From Eleusine coracana subsp. coracana (Eukaryota > Streptophyta > Magnoliopsida > Poales > Poaceae): a stretch of 64,000 nucleotides of DNA. Within the stretch, counting starts at the first letter, position 1, and each line of letters opens with the position of its first letter. The position numbers and the translations under genes are program-made. Below are positions 43,201 through 58,200 of this stretch, one piece after another. The stretch is from assembly GCA_032690845.1 (NCBI GenBank), contig CM064430.1:7984949-8048948 (forward strand), in the 5' to 3' direction. Under the pieces are notes generated by a model. It saw nothing but the letters and a program-made list of their open reading frames with translations, searched no databases and was not told the DNA's origin.

Positions 43201-46200
43201 TTTGTACTTCAATGAAATATAGAAATTTCTACTTCTGTCTGATGAAGATAAATTATTCTATAGACTATACTATCTGTTCCAACTTTTATAACTTACATCT
43301 CTTGTGTTTGAAGCACCCTTTAAATTAGTTGGTAAGAACCATTGAAATTCATTTCTTGGGGTTCCATATGAGCATGTCCGAGTTAAATAAGAACAGATAT
43401 ATGCTTCTGAATTCGCACAAAACAAAACAATAATGGTTTAAGGTAAAAAGTAAAAGGTAAAGGGCCTAAGAGAACTTTCTGTTTCATCTAGCGTAGGGGA
43501 GCTAAGGCTAAGGGGTATATTTTATCCATATAGCAAACCTTTCTTCTCAGTGGTTGATTGGTATACTTCTTAGTACATGCATGTGTTTCCAGGAAAGATA
43601 CTACTATATTGAATCTATTGCTATCAACTTATTGTTATAGGTCCTTTTGTACTGTTAGAAAAGATTCTATGCTGCTCAGGGTGGATGATCCTAAGATAAT
43701 GTTTAAGAAAGCAGGGAAGCCTTTGCATCTTCTGCATGCAAAGTTTATTCTTCTCTTGATCAAGAAAGGGAACAATAATAATCTTGCACTGAAAGATAAA
43801 GATGTTTTCCAACTTCTTCCATACTCCAGCTGTGTCTTTACTCAGAGGTACTAGTGTGAAACAAGATCAATGTTACAGATGGAAGCATCCGAACTATAAC
43901 TTTTTTCTGTTCTTGACCAAAGCTTTACCACAGAAACCCCTTAATGGTTAAATACCTGAACAAACCTTGGCATAGTTTAGCCCTGAAGCCAAAGCAAACT
44001 AAAAACAACATAATCAAGCATATATAAACATATATACTTAATGGTTTGTTTCATTGGGACCATAGGAATGATGAAATTTTCTAAATGGAAAGTAAGCAGG
44101 CCGAGGACATCAAGAATCTTCTTCTGAAGATAGTCCTCCCTTTAGCTTTTCCTCTGGCTGGTTCTTTTCTCTCTGACCTCATAACAAAGAGGACAAATAG
44201 GCATAGTTACATCACAGACACATCTGATAGCAGTTCGGTCCAATTTGATCATCCATCATACGGTTCAACCTGCCAAGACGAGGAGCAAGAAATGGAGTCT
44301 ACTAGTTGCGCATCGAGAAAATTTGCGCAAACAGAGAATGCTTACAGCACTGCAGGTAGAGTTCTGATCAGTGGATTTTCGAGGCAGGCTTCTAATGCCG
44401 AAGAACTCATGGAGACAGCGGCAAGTGAGAATCCAGCAGAAGTTGCAGTGAACGAAGTCCAGGATGATCTGGCAATGCCTGATGAACTCGCGACCCTGAA
44501 GCGGTTGGTGTCTGGCCTTGAGGAGAGAGCTTGCAGCTTCGAGGCCCAGTTCCATGACTACTGCGACATGAAGGAGCAGGAGTTGGCATACCAGAAGATG
44601 CAGATCAGGTGCCTGGGCATGAAGCTGGAGCTCCTGGAGTCCCAGAATCAGCGGCTTGAAGCTGCCGCTATGGAGATCCGTGCAGCTGCTGAAGAGTTTG
44701 CTGCCATGCGAGGGAAGCTCGACAGGCTGCAGAGCAAGCTGAATAAGATCACGAAGAGTACAAAGCGGGATTCGGATGCCGTTGACAAGAGGATCCTGGC
44801 GCTTGACGTGAAGCAAGCTCAGATGTCAAGAAGGTGCGAGGAGTTGGAGCAGTGCATGGAGGAGATGAAGCAGCTGACGTTGCAGCTGCAGGAGCAAAAG
44901 GGAGCGAGCAACGAGGTGACTGATATTTGAACGATGTTCTTGTCTTCCACTTCAAATCTTCTTGCGCATTAATTTGATCTCCGAAAATGTTAGTATTAAT
45001 TTGATCGAATTATTCGCAGAACGTGGAGGTGGCCGTTGAGAGAAGCCTGCGGAAGCTGTCGAGCGGGCGGGACCTGGTTGACGGGCTGGAGGCTCTCCGG
45101 GACCGGTGGGCCGCCGACATGGAGGAGATGATCTACCTCGGCTGGATCACCGCGTGGCTGCAGCACGAGCTCCTTCTCTGCGACGGCGAGTTCGGCACGG
45201 TGGTCGTCGGCGCCGGCGAAGACGACGGCGGCAGCGTCAGGGACGACCATCCGCCGGAGGAGCACCAGAAGAAGAAGAAGGGGGAGACGATGGTCGCGGA
45301 GGTCGCGCCCAGCAAGGAGGTGCGGCTCTGCAACGCCGCCTCCTCCTCCTCCTCCTCGTCGGGAGGACCACCGCGCCGCAGCGTCGACGGTGAGCCGTCG
45401 TGCATGGGTTTCTCGGCGGCGGGCGGCGCCGGCCGGGTCAGCGGGCCAAGGCTGCTACGGAAGCTGCGCGGGTGGGCCGGCGGGAAAGGCAACAAAGGCA
45501 AGAAGCCGTGCCGGGTCGTCGGACCATGTTATCAGAAGTAAATAAATAAAACTAATTTCGTGCGGGTTTGCTTGTAAAATTTGCGCGAGTGGTATTAATG
45601 CGTGTTCTTGGGAGTGAGGTGTATAAACAACGACACAACGTGAGAACTGCGTACGCTGAGAGAAGCTAAGTTAACATGATTTTCTAATTGTTAATACATA
45701 ACGTAAGTTGTACGTGTGTGTCGTGTTTACTTAATTTCTTATTGCTACGTTTGGGACTCGGGAGCAGTGGATACGCGGTGTACATGTGCGAAGACAATTG
45801 TCCCTACTTAACAATTCTTCTGCTAGTATAGTATTCGTTCGTTCATGGGGGATTGCAGACGACTGCTTGTAAAGATATTTTTTTTTTCCTAGAACGACTG
45901 CTTGTAAAGATTGGTCAGATCATCCGCAAATGTTCTTCGGTCAATTGCAAAACACGTTTGCTTTACTCTGATTCCTGTCATGTGAGCGTATTCTCGATCA
46001 ATTAAACTTTCTATTTGCAGTCACGGTATTGTTCTCTCTATGTACTTGAAATTAATCGAGCGTCAATTTTCTCTTAAGTTAATTCACACAATATACTCCA
46101 TCAACCCATTATATGTCAACGTCATTAAGCATGATCGCACATCCACAATCAACAGCTCCGATTTTACAGCAATAATGTCGTAGAGATGTAACCTTATACA

Positions 46201-49200
46201 ACAGTAAGAAAGCAAGCCTCATCGATATTTTGAAGTTTATCGTATGTTGTTGGAGCTACTCTACTGTGATGTGGCTAGTCTAGCAAGAATGATTTGTGCC
46301 GGACTTTATTGATATTGTTGTGTTTTTTAGTTATTTGTGTCTTTTATTTTTACCAGACACTTTAAGCACTTATAGTGTATTAGTTTTTTTCTTTTTTCTT
46401 TTAGTTTTGATTTGTATTTATGATAGTTTAATATCATGCCTTTTTATTAATATAATCGTTCATTTTTTATGGTTTTCAAAAAAAAAATCCACACAAACTA
46501 ACTCAACATTTTAAAATCGAAGGAAGTGACATATTATAATGAATTTCTCTGTGAAAAAAATAAAGAAAAATCTGTAAACAACTCGCGCGAGAAGATATGA
46601 AAACAAAAACAAACGATCATCGCGTCCAGCCTGGTAAGTGGTAAGCGACACGCCTGCTTTGGAAGATTCGCTGCGTGTACCGTTCTCGCACATGGCAGCA
46701 TCCTATGGCTTCGGCTTCGCTTTTTTCTTTTATTTGCATTGCATGCATTGAAATCGCGCGTAGTTTTCTTTTTTTTTTTTTACAATAAGTCGCGCGTAGT
46801 TGAGCACGCATTGAAGACGAGGCGGGGCCGTCCAGGTGTCGCCCTTGGCGAGCCCACGTGTCCGCGACGCCCGTGCTGACCGGACACGGCGGCGCCCTCG
46901 GCTGAGACAGCACCTTTGATATCCTTTTACTACTCTCTGCATGGCGGTGACGGCTGTCGCCTGGCAACGCATGGGCAGGAAGGCAGACAAGGGAGAGCAC
47001 GAGTCCAAGATCTCGCCTCAGGATTGACGCATCATGGCGAGGGCCGCGGCGTTTTCGCAGATTGCTCCCGCGCTTTATCCTCTATTCTAGTATCGCGATA
47101 GCTTCTGCGTGCTAAGCTAGTAGGAGTAGAGTTTTCAGGAACGACCATGTGCCGTACCGTACGTCAAGCGCCATTGCACCGTTTTCAAAAGTTGCTGACC
47201 TCAAAGTTTGCTCCATTTCCCCGTTCTCGTAAACCGTACCACCAGTTGCTTTAACGGCAAAGAACCGGTACGTGTACTCAGTACTTGTACTGGTTAAAGA
47301 AACTGGTGATACAAGGAACTCAAGCGTGCATCATCGTCGGTGGTACATATACCAGTGATATAACAGAGCTCCGTGGTCGTTAGTTTCCCCTCCTCTATAA
47401 AAGTTATTACTGTTAGTAGATTTTTTGGTTGGGCTTAACGGCCCAACACCTAGATCTGCACCCTAATCGGAGGCACCCCAACCCTCTTTGGTTGGTGGGC
47501 CCCCATCGCACTCCGCCACATAAATAGAGGGGTGAAGCCGGGGCACGGGACACGAGGTTTAGCCGCTGCCACTATTCACCTCACAGACCTAATCCGATCC
47601 AAAGGAATCGGACGCAGCCAGCAACGGAAAGCCGCCGCCATGCCACCGTACACAGACGCCTCTCGACCAACAACTCGTCCTCGACGCCATGACTGGAACA
47701 GAAGCTGCCGTCGGGACTTCTGCCTCGACTCCGGCCCTCCCCGCAACGGCACCCGCTCCTCTTCCTCACAACCCAGGTAATACTCTCTCTCTCTCTCCTT
47801 TCCCCTAGATCCCGTACTCAGAACCCTTGCTACCCATGAATTAACTTACTAGATGCTAGCTTAGGAATAGACAATCTAACAATGGTATCATGAGCCTACC
47901 TAGGTTAGATCTAGATGAGGCAGATCTCGGTTTTAGATCGGGAGAGAAAAGGGGTCGATTGGATTGGCCAAAGAAACAGAGAACCCCAGAAACCCAAAAC
48001 CCTAACCCTAGGGTTAGGGTTACAGAACCTATCACAGAGGCGAGCGAAAGAGACCTACCTGGATCTCCTCGCCGCCATGAGTCGCCGCCGTTTCGCCGGA
48101 GGTGGACCAGAATTTCGGGCACCACTCGCTGCCGGGACGCCGTTGGTGAGGTGGGCTCGAGGACGTCGCAGCCAAGCTGCTCGACGGCGACGCGCTCACC
48201 AACGGGTGAGAGCGCGCATCGGCAAAAAGCTTGACGGCGGTGCCACCTTCTTTTCTCCTCGGCCGGAAGGCCGCCTTCGCCGCCGCACATCATCGGGAAC
48301 AGAGAGGAGAAGAGAGAAGAAAGAATAACAATGGCTAGGGTTTCGGGGACTCAGACGCGGCGCCGGTTTTGACCGAGCGATCCGTGCGCCCAGTCGTTGA
48401 TCCGCTCGGACGGCTGGGATGGAGGCGGGGGGAGGGGGAAGACGCCTCGGCTGGGCCAGACCGCCGGTTTTACCCGCGCCCGTGGGCTGGGCCGAAAGGC
48501 CGTAGGAGCGCGCGTAGGCACGAGGCCAGCTAGGCTGGTCTGCTGTGGCCTGGGCCAAAATGCACGCACGTGTATGGGTGCGCGCGTGGAAGAGGTTTTG
48601 GACCAAAAATCTTGGCCCAGAATTACAGATGCATGCACAGTAGCCTTTTAATTTAAAGAAGTGACTGTTTTTTCTTAAATTTGAATGAAATTTGAGTAAG
48701 GATTAAATGAATTTTACCTCTGTTTAAATATGAACCAATGAGATTATTTTCAGAGAGTAAATTAAGATTATTATACTACTGTTCATGCACATTTTATGCT
48801 ACATTTCCGCTGCAAGTTTATAGAGTTTATTATTATTGTTAAAATTGATGTTTTCTAAAATTAAATTTCGAACCAATAGGAGAATTTAATTTAGGAGCAT
48901 TAATTTTCAGAGTATATGTCATTGTAATTTTCTAACCAATGTTGTTAATTGCAATGCTATATCAATGATAGTTTATGTATTATGCCTATTTTCTGCCCAA
49001 CGGTGATTTAGGTTTAATGCATACATGGTAGAATTTTATATGTTATTTTTGTTCTCACTTTTCATGATTAATTTCAGGAGTAACCATGATGGTCTTCCTT
49101 TCCCAGATCCCAATCCTAAAAGGGGACAACTATGGGGAATGGAGAAGAAAGGTAGATCTTGCTTTTGTCATGGGCGAGATAGACTGGGTAGTGACTACCC

Positions 49201-52200
49201 CGTGTCCAACAGAATCCCCTGAGCTTGTCAGGAGCACAGAAGAAACGGATGCTGCTTGGCACCAAAGACAGTTGGATAATGCTTCCAATATAGCTCATTT
49301 TCAACACGAGCACAGACAATGGGTTCTTGACAATAAGAAGTGCTTGCCACTTGTCAAGAACACGATTGAGCCTGCTATTATGGGCTCAATCTAGAATGAA
49401 GACACAGTAAAAGGTTTTCTACAGAGGATGGAGAACTAGTTTACTGGGTCTTCCAAGACTTATGTCACCCAGATGATAAGATAACTGGTGAATGAAAAGT
49501 ACACCGGTGGTGACATAAGAGATCATATTCTGAAGATGAACAGCTTAGCTGAAAAGCTAAAGACTGTGAACCTGAAGATTGATGAAGACCTCCTGGTTTA
49601 TTTTGTGTTGCTGTCTCTACCAGATGAGTTTGAGAACTTTGTCTCAAACTATAACATGAACCCAAATAAGTGGACCTTTGAGTTGCTTATTGCCAACAGT
49701 GTTCAAGAGGATGATAGGTTCAAGGCTAAACATGGTGGTTCTATCCACTATGTAAAAGATAACAAGAACAAGGGCAAGCAGCAGCAACAACAGCAAAAGA
49801 AGCTGGTCTTTTACTATAAGCCTATGGGCAAGCAACAGCATAGGCCTCACGAGGAACAAGCTGTAGTGGACAAGGACACATGCATGCACTGCGGCAAGAA
49901 AGGACACTACAAGAAGAATTATCCTGACTGGCTGAAACTGTTCATGAAAAGAAATGGTGAGAACATGATTACTTTTGTAAATAAATCCTTGTATATTAAT
50001 TATTCTAGATCCATATGGTGAATTGATTCAGGAGCGACTATTCATGTTGCAAATTGTTTACAGGGGTTCAATACGACGAGAACCACGGAAAGAGGCGAAG
50101 ATTCGATAAGAGTGGCTAATGGAGTAGAAGCCAAAGTTGAAACTGTAGAGGATCTCCACCTAGAGCTTAGAGATGGTTTTGTTCTTAGTCTCCATAATGT
50201 CTTTTATGTACCTTCGTTACAAAGAAACTTAATAAGTGTATCACGTCTTGATTTTGATGGATATGATTGCCATTTTGGTAATGGCAAATGTGAACTCTTG
50301 TTCAATAATGAATACATTAGTTTTGCGTCTTTACAAGATAAGCTTTATTTGTTGTCACTTGATGATAATGTGAATGCGATACATGATGTGAATGATTATA
50401 ATATGCATGATATGAATGTTCCTACGTCCTCGTCGACTAAAGTTAACAAGAAAAGAAAAAGAACTCCAAGCGTCTCATCGAAATTATGGCACTGTCGTTA
50501 AGGCCATATTTCGAGGGAGAGAATTGAGAGACTTGTAAAGAATGACATTCTTCCTCTATTGGAGTTCACAGATTTAGAGCAATGCATTGATTGCATTAAA
50601 GGCAAATATGTTAAAAAGATTAAGAAAGACGCCAAAAGAAGCGTAGGAATATTAGAGATCATCCATACGGATATCTGTGGTCCTTTTCCTGTCAAAAGTG
50701 TGGATGATTATGACCCATTTATAATATTCACAGACGATCACTCCCGATATGGTTATATTTATCCAATCAAAGAAAGATCAGAAGCATTGGATAAATTCAA
50801 GATATTTAAAGCAGAAGTAGAAAATCAACATGATTTAAAGATTAAAGTCGTAAGATCCGACCGTGGGGGGGGGGGGGGGGGGGGAGTACTACGGGCGGCA
50901 TACGCCTTATGGACAAGTCCTAGGACCTTTTGCTAGGTTCCTACAAGAAAATGGTATAGTCGTCCAGTATTCTACGTTGGGCGAACCACGGTAGAATGGA
51001 GTAGCAGAAAGGCGTAACCGTACCTTGATGGATAAGGTGTACAGCATGATGAGCTACTCCACACTGCCAGTAAGTTTATGGATAGAGGCTTTAAAAACCG
51101 CTATTCATATTCTTAACAGAGTTCCAAGTAAATCGGTGCCCAAAATACCATATGAATTATGGACTGGACGAGTGCCTTTGCTAGCACACCTCCGTGTTTG
51201 GAGGAGTTCTGCAGAGGCTAAGATATTTAATCCAAGCCTTGGGAAATTGGATCCCAAGACAGTGAGTTGCCATTTTATTGGCTAACTAGAAAAGTCCAAA
51301 GGTTATTGTTTCTACTGCTCAGATAGATATACGAAGTTTGTAGAAACAAGACATGTCATCTTCTTGGAAGACGAAATGATAAGGAGGAATATGGTGGCTC
51401 GAGAGATTGATCTTGAGGAGAAGCGGGTACATGTACCCGATTTTATGAGTCAAGAACCTTTCTTCTCACTACCTGCTGATGTTGCGCCTGTGATGCCTGG
51501 CGTTGTAGTGCGAGCACCTGTTGTCACACCATCTGTGGTACAAGAGGAACCTGTTCGTCAGGATTCAATAGATAATAATACACAGATATGAGGGAGCAGC
51601 CTCAAATAGATAATGTGGCAGAAGAGCAGACTCCACAAGAGCCTCAACCAGATATTGTGCCAAATGAAGAGGCCCCTAGAAGGTCTTAAAGAGCTAGAAG
51701 GTCAGCAATACCAGCTGACTATGAACTATATAACATAGCAGAATATCATATGGAGGATGACCCCACCTTACATGAAGAAGCCATGAGTAGTGTCCATTCA
51801 TCTAAATGGTTGGAGGCCATGGAAGATGAAATGAATTCAATGAGTCTAAATAAACTTTGGGACCTAGAAGAAATTCCTAAAGGAGCCAAAATAGTAGGCT
51901 ACAAATGGGTCTATAAGATTAAATATGACTCTAGAGGGAATATAGAAAAGTTTAAGGCACGTCTTGTGGTAAAAGACTTTATGCAAAGAAAAGAAATCGA
52001 TTACAACGAGACATTTTCTCCAGTCTCTTGTAAAGATTCTTTCAAAATTATAATGGCATTAGTGGCACATTACGATTTAGAATTACATCAGATGGATGTA
52101 AAAACGACATTTCTAAATAGGGATTTAGAAAAAAGAGTTTACATGGTACAACCAAAAGGTTTTATCATGGAAGGAAAAGAAAAGATGGGATGTTATTTAA

Positions 52201-55200
52201 AGAGATCCATTTATGGATTAAAGCAACCTTCAAGACAGTGGTACTTGAAGTTTGATGGAACAATAAAGAAATATGGATTTGAAGTAAATATTGAGGACAA
52301 TTGCATTTATGCAAAGTTTAAGAATGGAAAATTCATTTTCCTAGTTTTATATGTGGATGATATTCTACTGGCCAGTAGTGATATCAACCTACTACAAGAA
52401 ACAAATAAATTCTTGTCCTCAAACTTTGACATGAAAGATCTTGGTGAAGCATCATATATTTTGGGCATTGAGATTCACCGAGATAGAAGAAAGTATGCAT
52501 TGGGATTGTCTCAAAAGACGTATATAGAAAAGGTGTTGAAGAAATTCAACATTCATAAATATAGTGCCACACCAGCTCCTATAGTCAAGGGCGAAAGATT
52601 TGGGAATTGGTAAAAACCCAAGAATAAGTTCGAGCTCGATGATATGAAAACAAAACCATATGCTTCGGCTGTGGAAAGCTTGCAATATGCGCAAATATGT
52701 ACACGCCCTGACTTAACATTTGTCACCGGGTTACTTGACAGATTTTAGAGTAATCCAGGCCATGAGCACTGGAAGTTGATAAAGAAAGTCTTGCGATATT
52801 TGCAAGGAACGAAAGGCCTCATGTTGATATACAGAAGATCAGATTCACTCCAAGTGATGGGGTATTCTGATTCAGACTTTGCAACAGATAACACGAAATC
52901 CGCATCAGGGTATGTGTTTACCATGGCAGGAGGAGCCATTTCATGGAAAAGCTCCAAACAGACTATCACGGCCGAGTTTATAGCATGTTATAAGGCCACG
53001 GGGCAGGTCAACTAGCTAAAGAAATTTATACCCGAATTAAGAGTGGTTGACAGTATTAAAAAACCACTAAAGTTATACTGTGATAATGAACCAGCAGTAA
53101 TGTATGCTCACAACAATTAGTCCAGTGGTGCTGCTAAGCACATTAATATAAAGTATTATATTGTGAAAGATAAAATCCAGGATCGCATTATAAGTCTCGA
53201 GCATATCAGGACTGAAAGAATACTTGTGGATCCGCTCACGAAAGGCCTACCGCCCAGCGTGTTTAAGGAACACGTAGCCGGCATAGGGTTAATGGAAGCC
53301 TTATGATTCTGGACTTAGGGCCCAAAGAAAAGTATCTATTTCTGAACGGGGATGTATATAGTAGCTGTTGAATCTATCGGCGTTTTAGTTGTGACGATGA
53401 AACATGCTCTATGTGTAAATCCGTGATGAAATGGAAAATCTAAAGTTAATGATGAGATGAGATCTAGGAGGAGAATAATAATGGATCTTTCGGTTGGGCC
53501 CAACGGCCCAACATCCAGATCCGCGCCCTGATCGGGGGCGCCCCAACCCTCTCTGGTTGGTGGGGCCCTGTCGCACTGCGCCACATAAATAGAGGGGTTC
53601 AGCCGCTGCCACTGTTCACCCACAGACCTAATCCGATCCAAAAGAATCGGGCGCAGCCAGTGACGGGAAGCCACCACCACGCCACCGTACACCGCCGCCT
53701 CTCGACCAACAACTCGCCCTCGATGCCATGGCTGAAACAGAAGCCGCCGTCGGGACTTCTATCTCGACTCCGGCCCTCCCCGCGACGGCACCCGCTCCTG
53801 TTCCTCACAACCCAGGTACTCCTCTCTCTCTCTCTCTCCTTTCCCCTAGATCCCGTACTCAGAACCCTTGCTACTCATAAATTACCTCACTAGATGCTAG
53901 CCTAGGAACAGACAATCTAACAATTACCATGTCTCAGGGCACAATTCACGCTCGTTTCATACAAAGTTGGTAGGAGATTTACATAATGCTGCACTTTTGA
54001 GTGGGGCTTGAACGAAAAATCACAAAACGGTAATTTCTTCATTCACCAAAAATAATTCCTTACATAATGGATTATGAAACATTTATTAAGCTTTGCTAAA
54101 AGGTTTTGTAGTATTAATTAATGGATACTCATAGCTCACTACTACTTTGACTCACAATATTATAACAGAGTAGCTAGTACTCCCTTTATTCCTATACTCT
54201 TATAGAAATGCTTATAAATAAGAATGGAAGGAGTAGTACGTCTACTTTACCACCCTCTGTATCACGCCGGAAAACACCTCGGAAAAACCAGAGTAGTGTA
54301 TCACGCTGGAAAACACCTCGGACAAGGCAGAAGACAAAATCGGAGAGCTCTGAAGGACCCAGATGCAATATCCATCCTGTCACGGTGTCACTGATCAAAC
54401 TGGACCTTAAAAAACCTGTGTTCAGCGTACCCGGTGGGCCCCCACCTCCCTTCTAGTATCTATCTCCCCCTCCTTCCAACTTTTTCCTCTTCCATCACCA
54501 TCAGCGGATGCAACCCACACACATGCTTTTCTTCCTCCCCGTGTCAAAGCATCATCACGACGACTTCGCGTACGTCCACAAGCGGAACCTAAGCCGCCGT
54601 CCTCAAATGAACTTGTCCTAAGCTTGTGGCCGCGTGGAACCGCTCCTTGCAAGGCAGGGAGCCTTGAGCTCTGACCTTGCTATAGCTTACTTGCGATGGA
54701 GGCATCCTTGGCTTGACTCCTCGGCTAGCAAATGATGAGAGCCACCTCCTCCTCCTCCTCCTCTGCTGCGGCGGCGACGCCTTGCTTCGACCTGCCGTGC
54801 TTGCACGGGCATGGCCGCGTTGGCAGGACCGCCGCCTATGCGGTGGCGGCGTGCCTTGCGGTTGTGACCTTCGCTGTGGCTGCTTTGGACCCCGGGACCC
54901 AAGCTGCGTCCTGGTTCATGTCCTCTTCGTCTTCATCCTCGTCCTCATCCTTGCAGCGCAGAGGAGGAGGTGTCGCCGGTGAGCTCCTCTTGGCCACCTC
55001 GACCTCGTTCTCCGACGGCAGGAACAGCACCGGCAAGGAGGTGCACGAGGAGGTGCAGCCTGGTGATGATGGTGATGGCTTTCATCTATCGTCGCTGACC
55101 TTGGTCAACGCGAGCTCTGGCTATGCCACGCCGGCCAAGGTAACGACGGTGCCGGTGCCCGCTCCAGCTCCAGCACAACCAGCCAAGGTAAAACGGACTA

Positions 55201-58200
55201 ACGGTGTTTTCAAAAAAAAAAAAAAAGGACTAACGGTGATTTCCGTTCTTCTCTGCGGTTACTTTTTTTAGTTGCTTTGTGATTAGTTTATTGGAGATAG
55301 TAATGTATTGTTGTCTCTTTCATGGTTGTATTTCTCTTTTTTTTTTGGTGAATTATTTTGTTTAGTTGGTTATTGCACAACTAATAATATTGGGATATTG
55401 TATTAAGGCTTCGATAACTGTAACTCTGCTTTTTATTGTTCGCAGAATAAAAACTGTAACTCTGCTTAATTTTCCACCTTAGGTTCAGAGGGCTTCAACC
55501 CATCCAAGGACGTTTCGTTGCCGGAGATCAACCTTCGGACTGACGTCATGGACCGGCAGGTAGGCGGGCCCTCGGCGTCCCACCGGCCCATCCTGGCCTT
55601 CTTTGCGGGCGGGAACCACGGCCCGGTGCGGCCCATCCTGCTGAAGCACTGGAAGGACAGGGGCGACCCGGACGTGCAGGTGAGCGAGTACCTCCCCCGC
55701 GGCGTGTCGTACACGGACATGATGCGGCGCAGCCGCTTCTGCCTGTGCCCCGGCGGGTACGAGGTGGCCAGCCCGAGGCTGGCCGAGGCCATCTACCTCG
55801 AGTGCGTGCCCGTCGTCGTGAACGACGGCGACTATGCGCTGCCGCTCGCCGACGTGCTCAACAGGGACGCATTCTCCGTGCGGGTGCGCGTCGCTGACAT
55901 CCCGCGGATCAAGGAACTGCTTGCCGCCGTGTCGCCGCGACGGTACATCCAGCTGCAGCGGCGGGTGGCCGCCGTGCGCCGCCACTTCATGGTGCACGGC
56001 GGGCCGCCAAGGCGGTACGACGCGTTCCACATGATCCTGCATTCCGTCTGGCTCCGGAGGCTCAATGTCCGGGTAACCGCTGCAGCAGCGGAGTGAGGAC
56101 GGAGGATCGATCTCGTTCGTTGGTCTGCTTGATTCGTGGTGTACATTTTGATAGTGAGTTGGAAAAATCAGCCTGAAGCTGTAGTTTATTTTGAAAGGGG
56201 AAATGATGTGCAGTTTGTTTCTTGGTGTAGTTTAGATAGTGAGTTGGAAAAATCAACTTCAAGCTGTAGTATTTTGAAAGGGAAATGATGTGCAGTTTGT
56301 TTCTTGTGACGATTTTCATAATGACATGAATGAATAGTTTGTTCAGTGCACCGGCGGTGCATATTGAGCTTGTGGCCACTGTGAGTACAGGTCCGGGTGA
56401 TAAATAAAAACCTCTATATGCGTATGGTCTCACCTGTAATTCTCCAGCAAGGCTTGAAACGAAGAAAAGGGCGGCCAATTTACGGATCCGGAAAATTTGT
56501 AAAAAGAAGGGGGAAAAAAGCGCCCCTTCTGCCTCGTGTACTCGCACCACGGCGCGCACCCCTGCCGTCGGCCACTTCCACCACCGTCTCTCTCGATTTC
56601 CCTCGAACTCGAATATCTTCAGATCCTCGGGCTCACTCCATCCCCTTCGTTTCCGTGGGAGTGTCGCGAGATGGAGGTTGACGTCAGCAGAGACGAATCA
56701 GCGGAATCCCTTACCCCAGGCCGTGGGAAGAAGAGGCCCGCTTCCCCAGAAAAACATTCTAGCGACGGGGATGACTCGTCCATGTCTGACACTATCGACG
56801 ACGACTGGAAGTTCAGCGATTGGGACAGCAAGGAAGAGGAAGAAAATGAGCACGATGAAGAAAATGAGGACGATGAAGAAGATATGGATGACAATCAGGG
56901 TATACACCTTCCGGCTTCTGACTCTGTCCTTTACTAAGGGCTCGTTCGGTTCCTTCGGAACGGCCCATTCCGCGGCCTATTCCGCGCGGAACCATACAAC
57001 GCAGATTGAAGCCGGGCCCAACACGAAAAGACCGTTCGGTTAGACCCGGCTCGGAATCAAAATGGGCCCATCTCTGGCTGTTCTAGGCATCCTATGACCC
57101 GGAACCCATCTCCGCCTCTGATCCCCCGGATCGGAGCCGAACCCTATCGCGAGCGAGGCGCGACGCGCGAGGCGACGGCGTGGCGGGAGGGGAGGCGAGG
57201 CGGCGGCGACGATGATGCGAGGTGCGGCGGCGCGGCACGGACACCACCACTACGTCGATGACGACCACCTCCTATCCACTCCTCGCCACACCTTCTTGCC
57301 AGTTTGGCGTCGCCCTGTTCTTCCTTCCCCTCTTCTTTTGCTCTCTGTTTTTGATGATTGTTTTTTTGCGTCCATATGTTACTGGTCCGTCTTGCTTCGA
57401 TTTGCTCTAGGTGTGAGAGCTCGATCTAGGTTGGTGGTTCTTGGAGCCTGATCTATTTGTGTCACCGACTGTTTGAGATGGACTTGGTGTGAGGGAGATT
57501 CTTGTAGTGTGGTGTTTTTGGCGTAGCTAGCTCGCGAATTGTGGAGTCTTCGAGCCGTCATGTAGTGTTCTTGGCCTAGGTGGCTATTTGATGAATGCAA
57601 CTCACTACGAGCTCAGGGATCTGCGTGAGGCGTTGCAGTTCTTGCCATGTTCGTTGTCTGGTTTCATAACTGTTGATGAGTGGAAGTCAATCTTCTTTGC
57701 CATTGTTGGTTGCTTGCTTTGTTATTGCATTTGAAGTGGTTTACCGACTACAATCACTGGGTGTTTCTGTGCTGAGGTTCTTGGATGCTAGATCAAGGCT
57801 TCAAGTAGGATGGTTCAGGGTTAAATTACTTGAAGTTGGATGTCGGTAGGAGCCTAGGAGGCTATAGTCCTTTTTACCTTATGTTTGATCCATAACCATG
57901 CATTTGTGCTATTTATCGTCTTTTTCAATATTACATGATTCCTGGTATGAATGAATGAAGCTGCAAACAGGCTGTAGTCATGTGTGTCAATGCTGCAACT
58001 TTCATGACAGTGAAGTAACCTCATTGACATAACCATAGGATTATTGGCTTGACCATTACTCACTTGTGCTACCTTTTTGATATTTCTAACCTGTGTTAGT
58101 AATTTGTCCTACCTCATAATGTGTATTACCTTGCACAAGATACATTAGGATCAGAATGTTACCTTGTCCGTACTGCACTAAGACCTTGTGCGTATTAAAA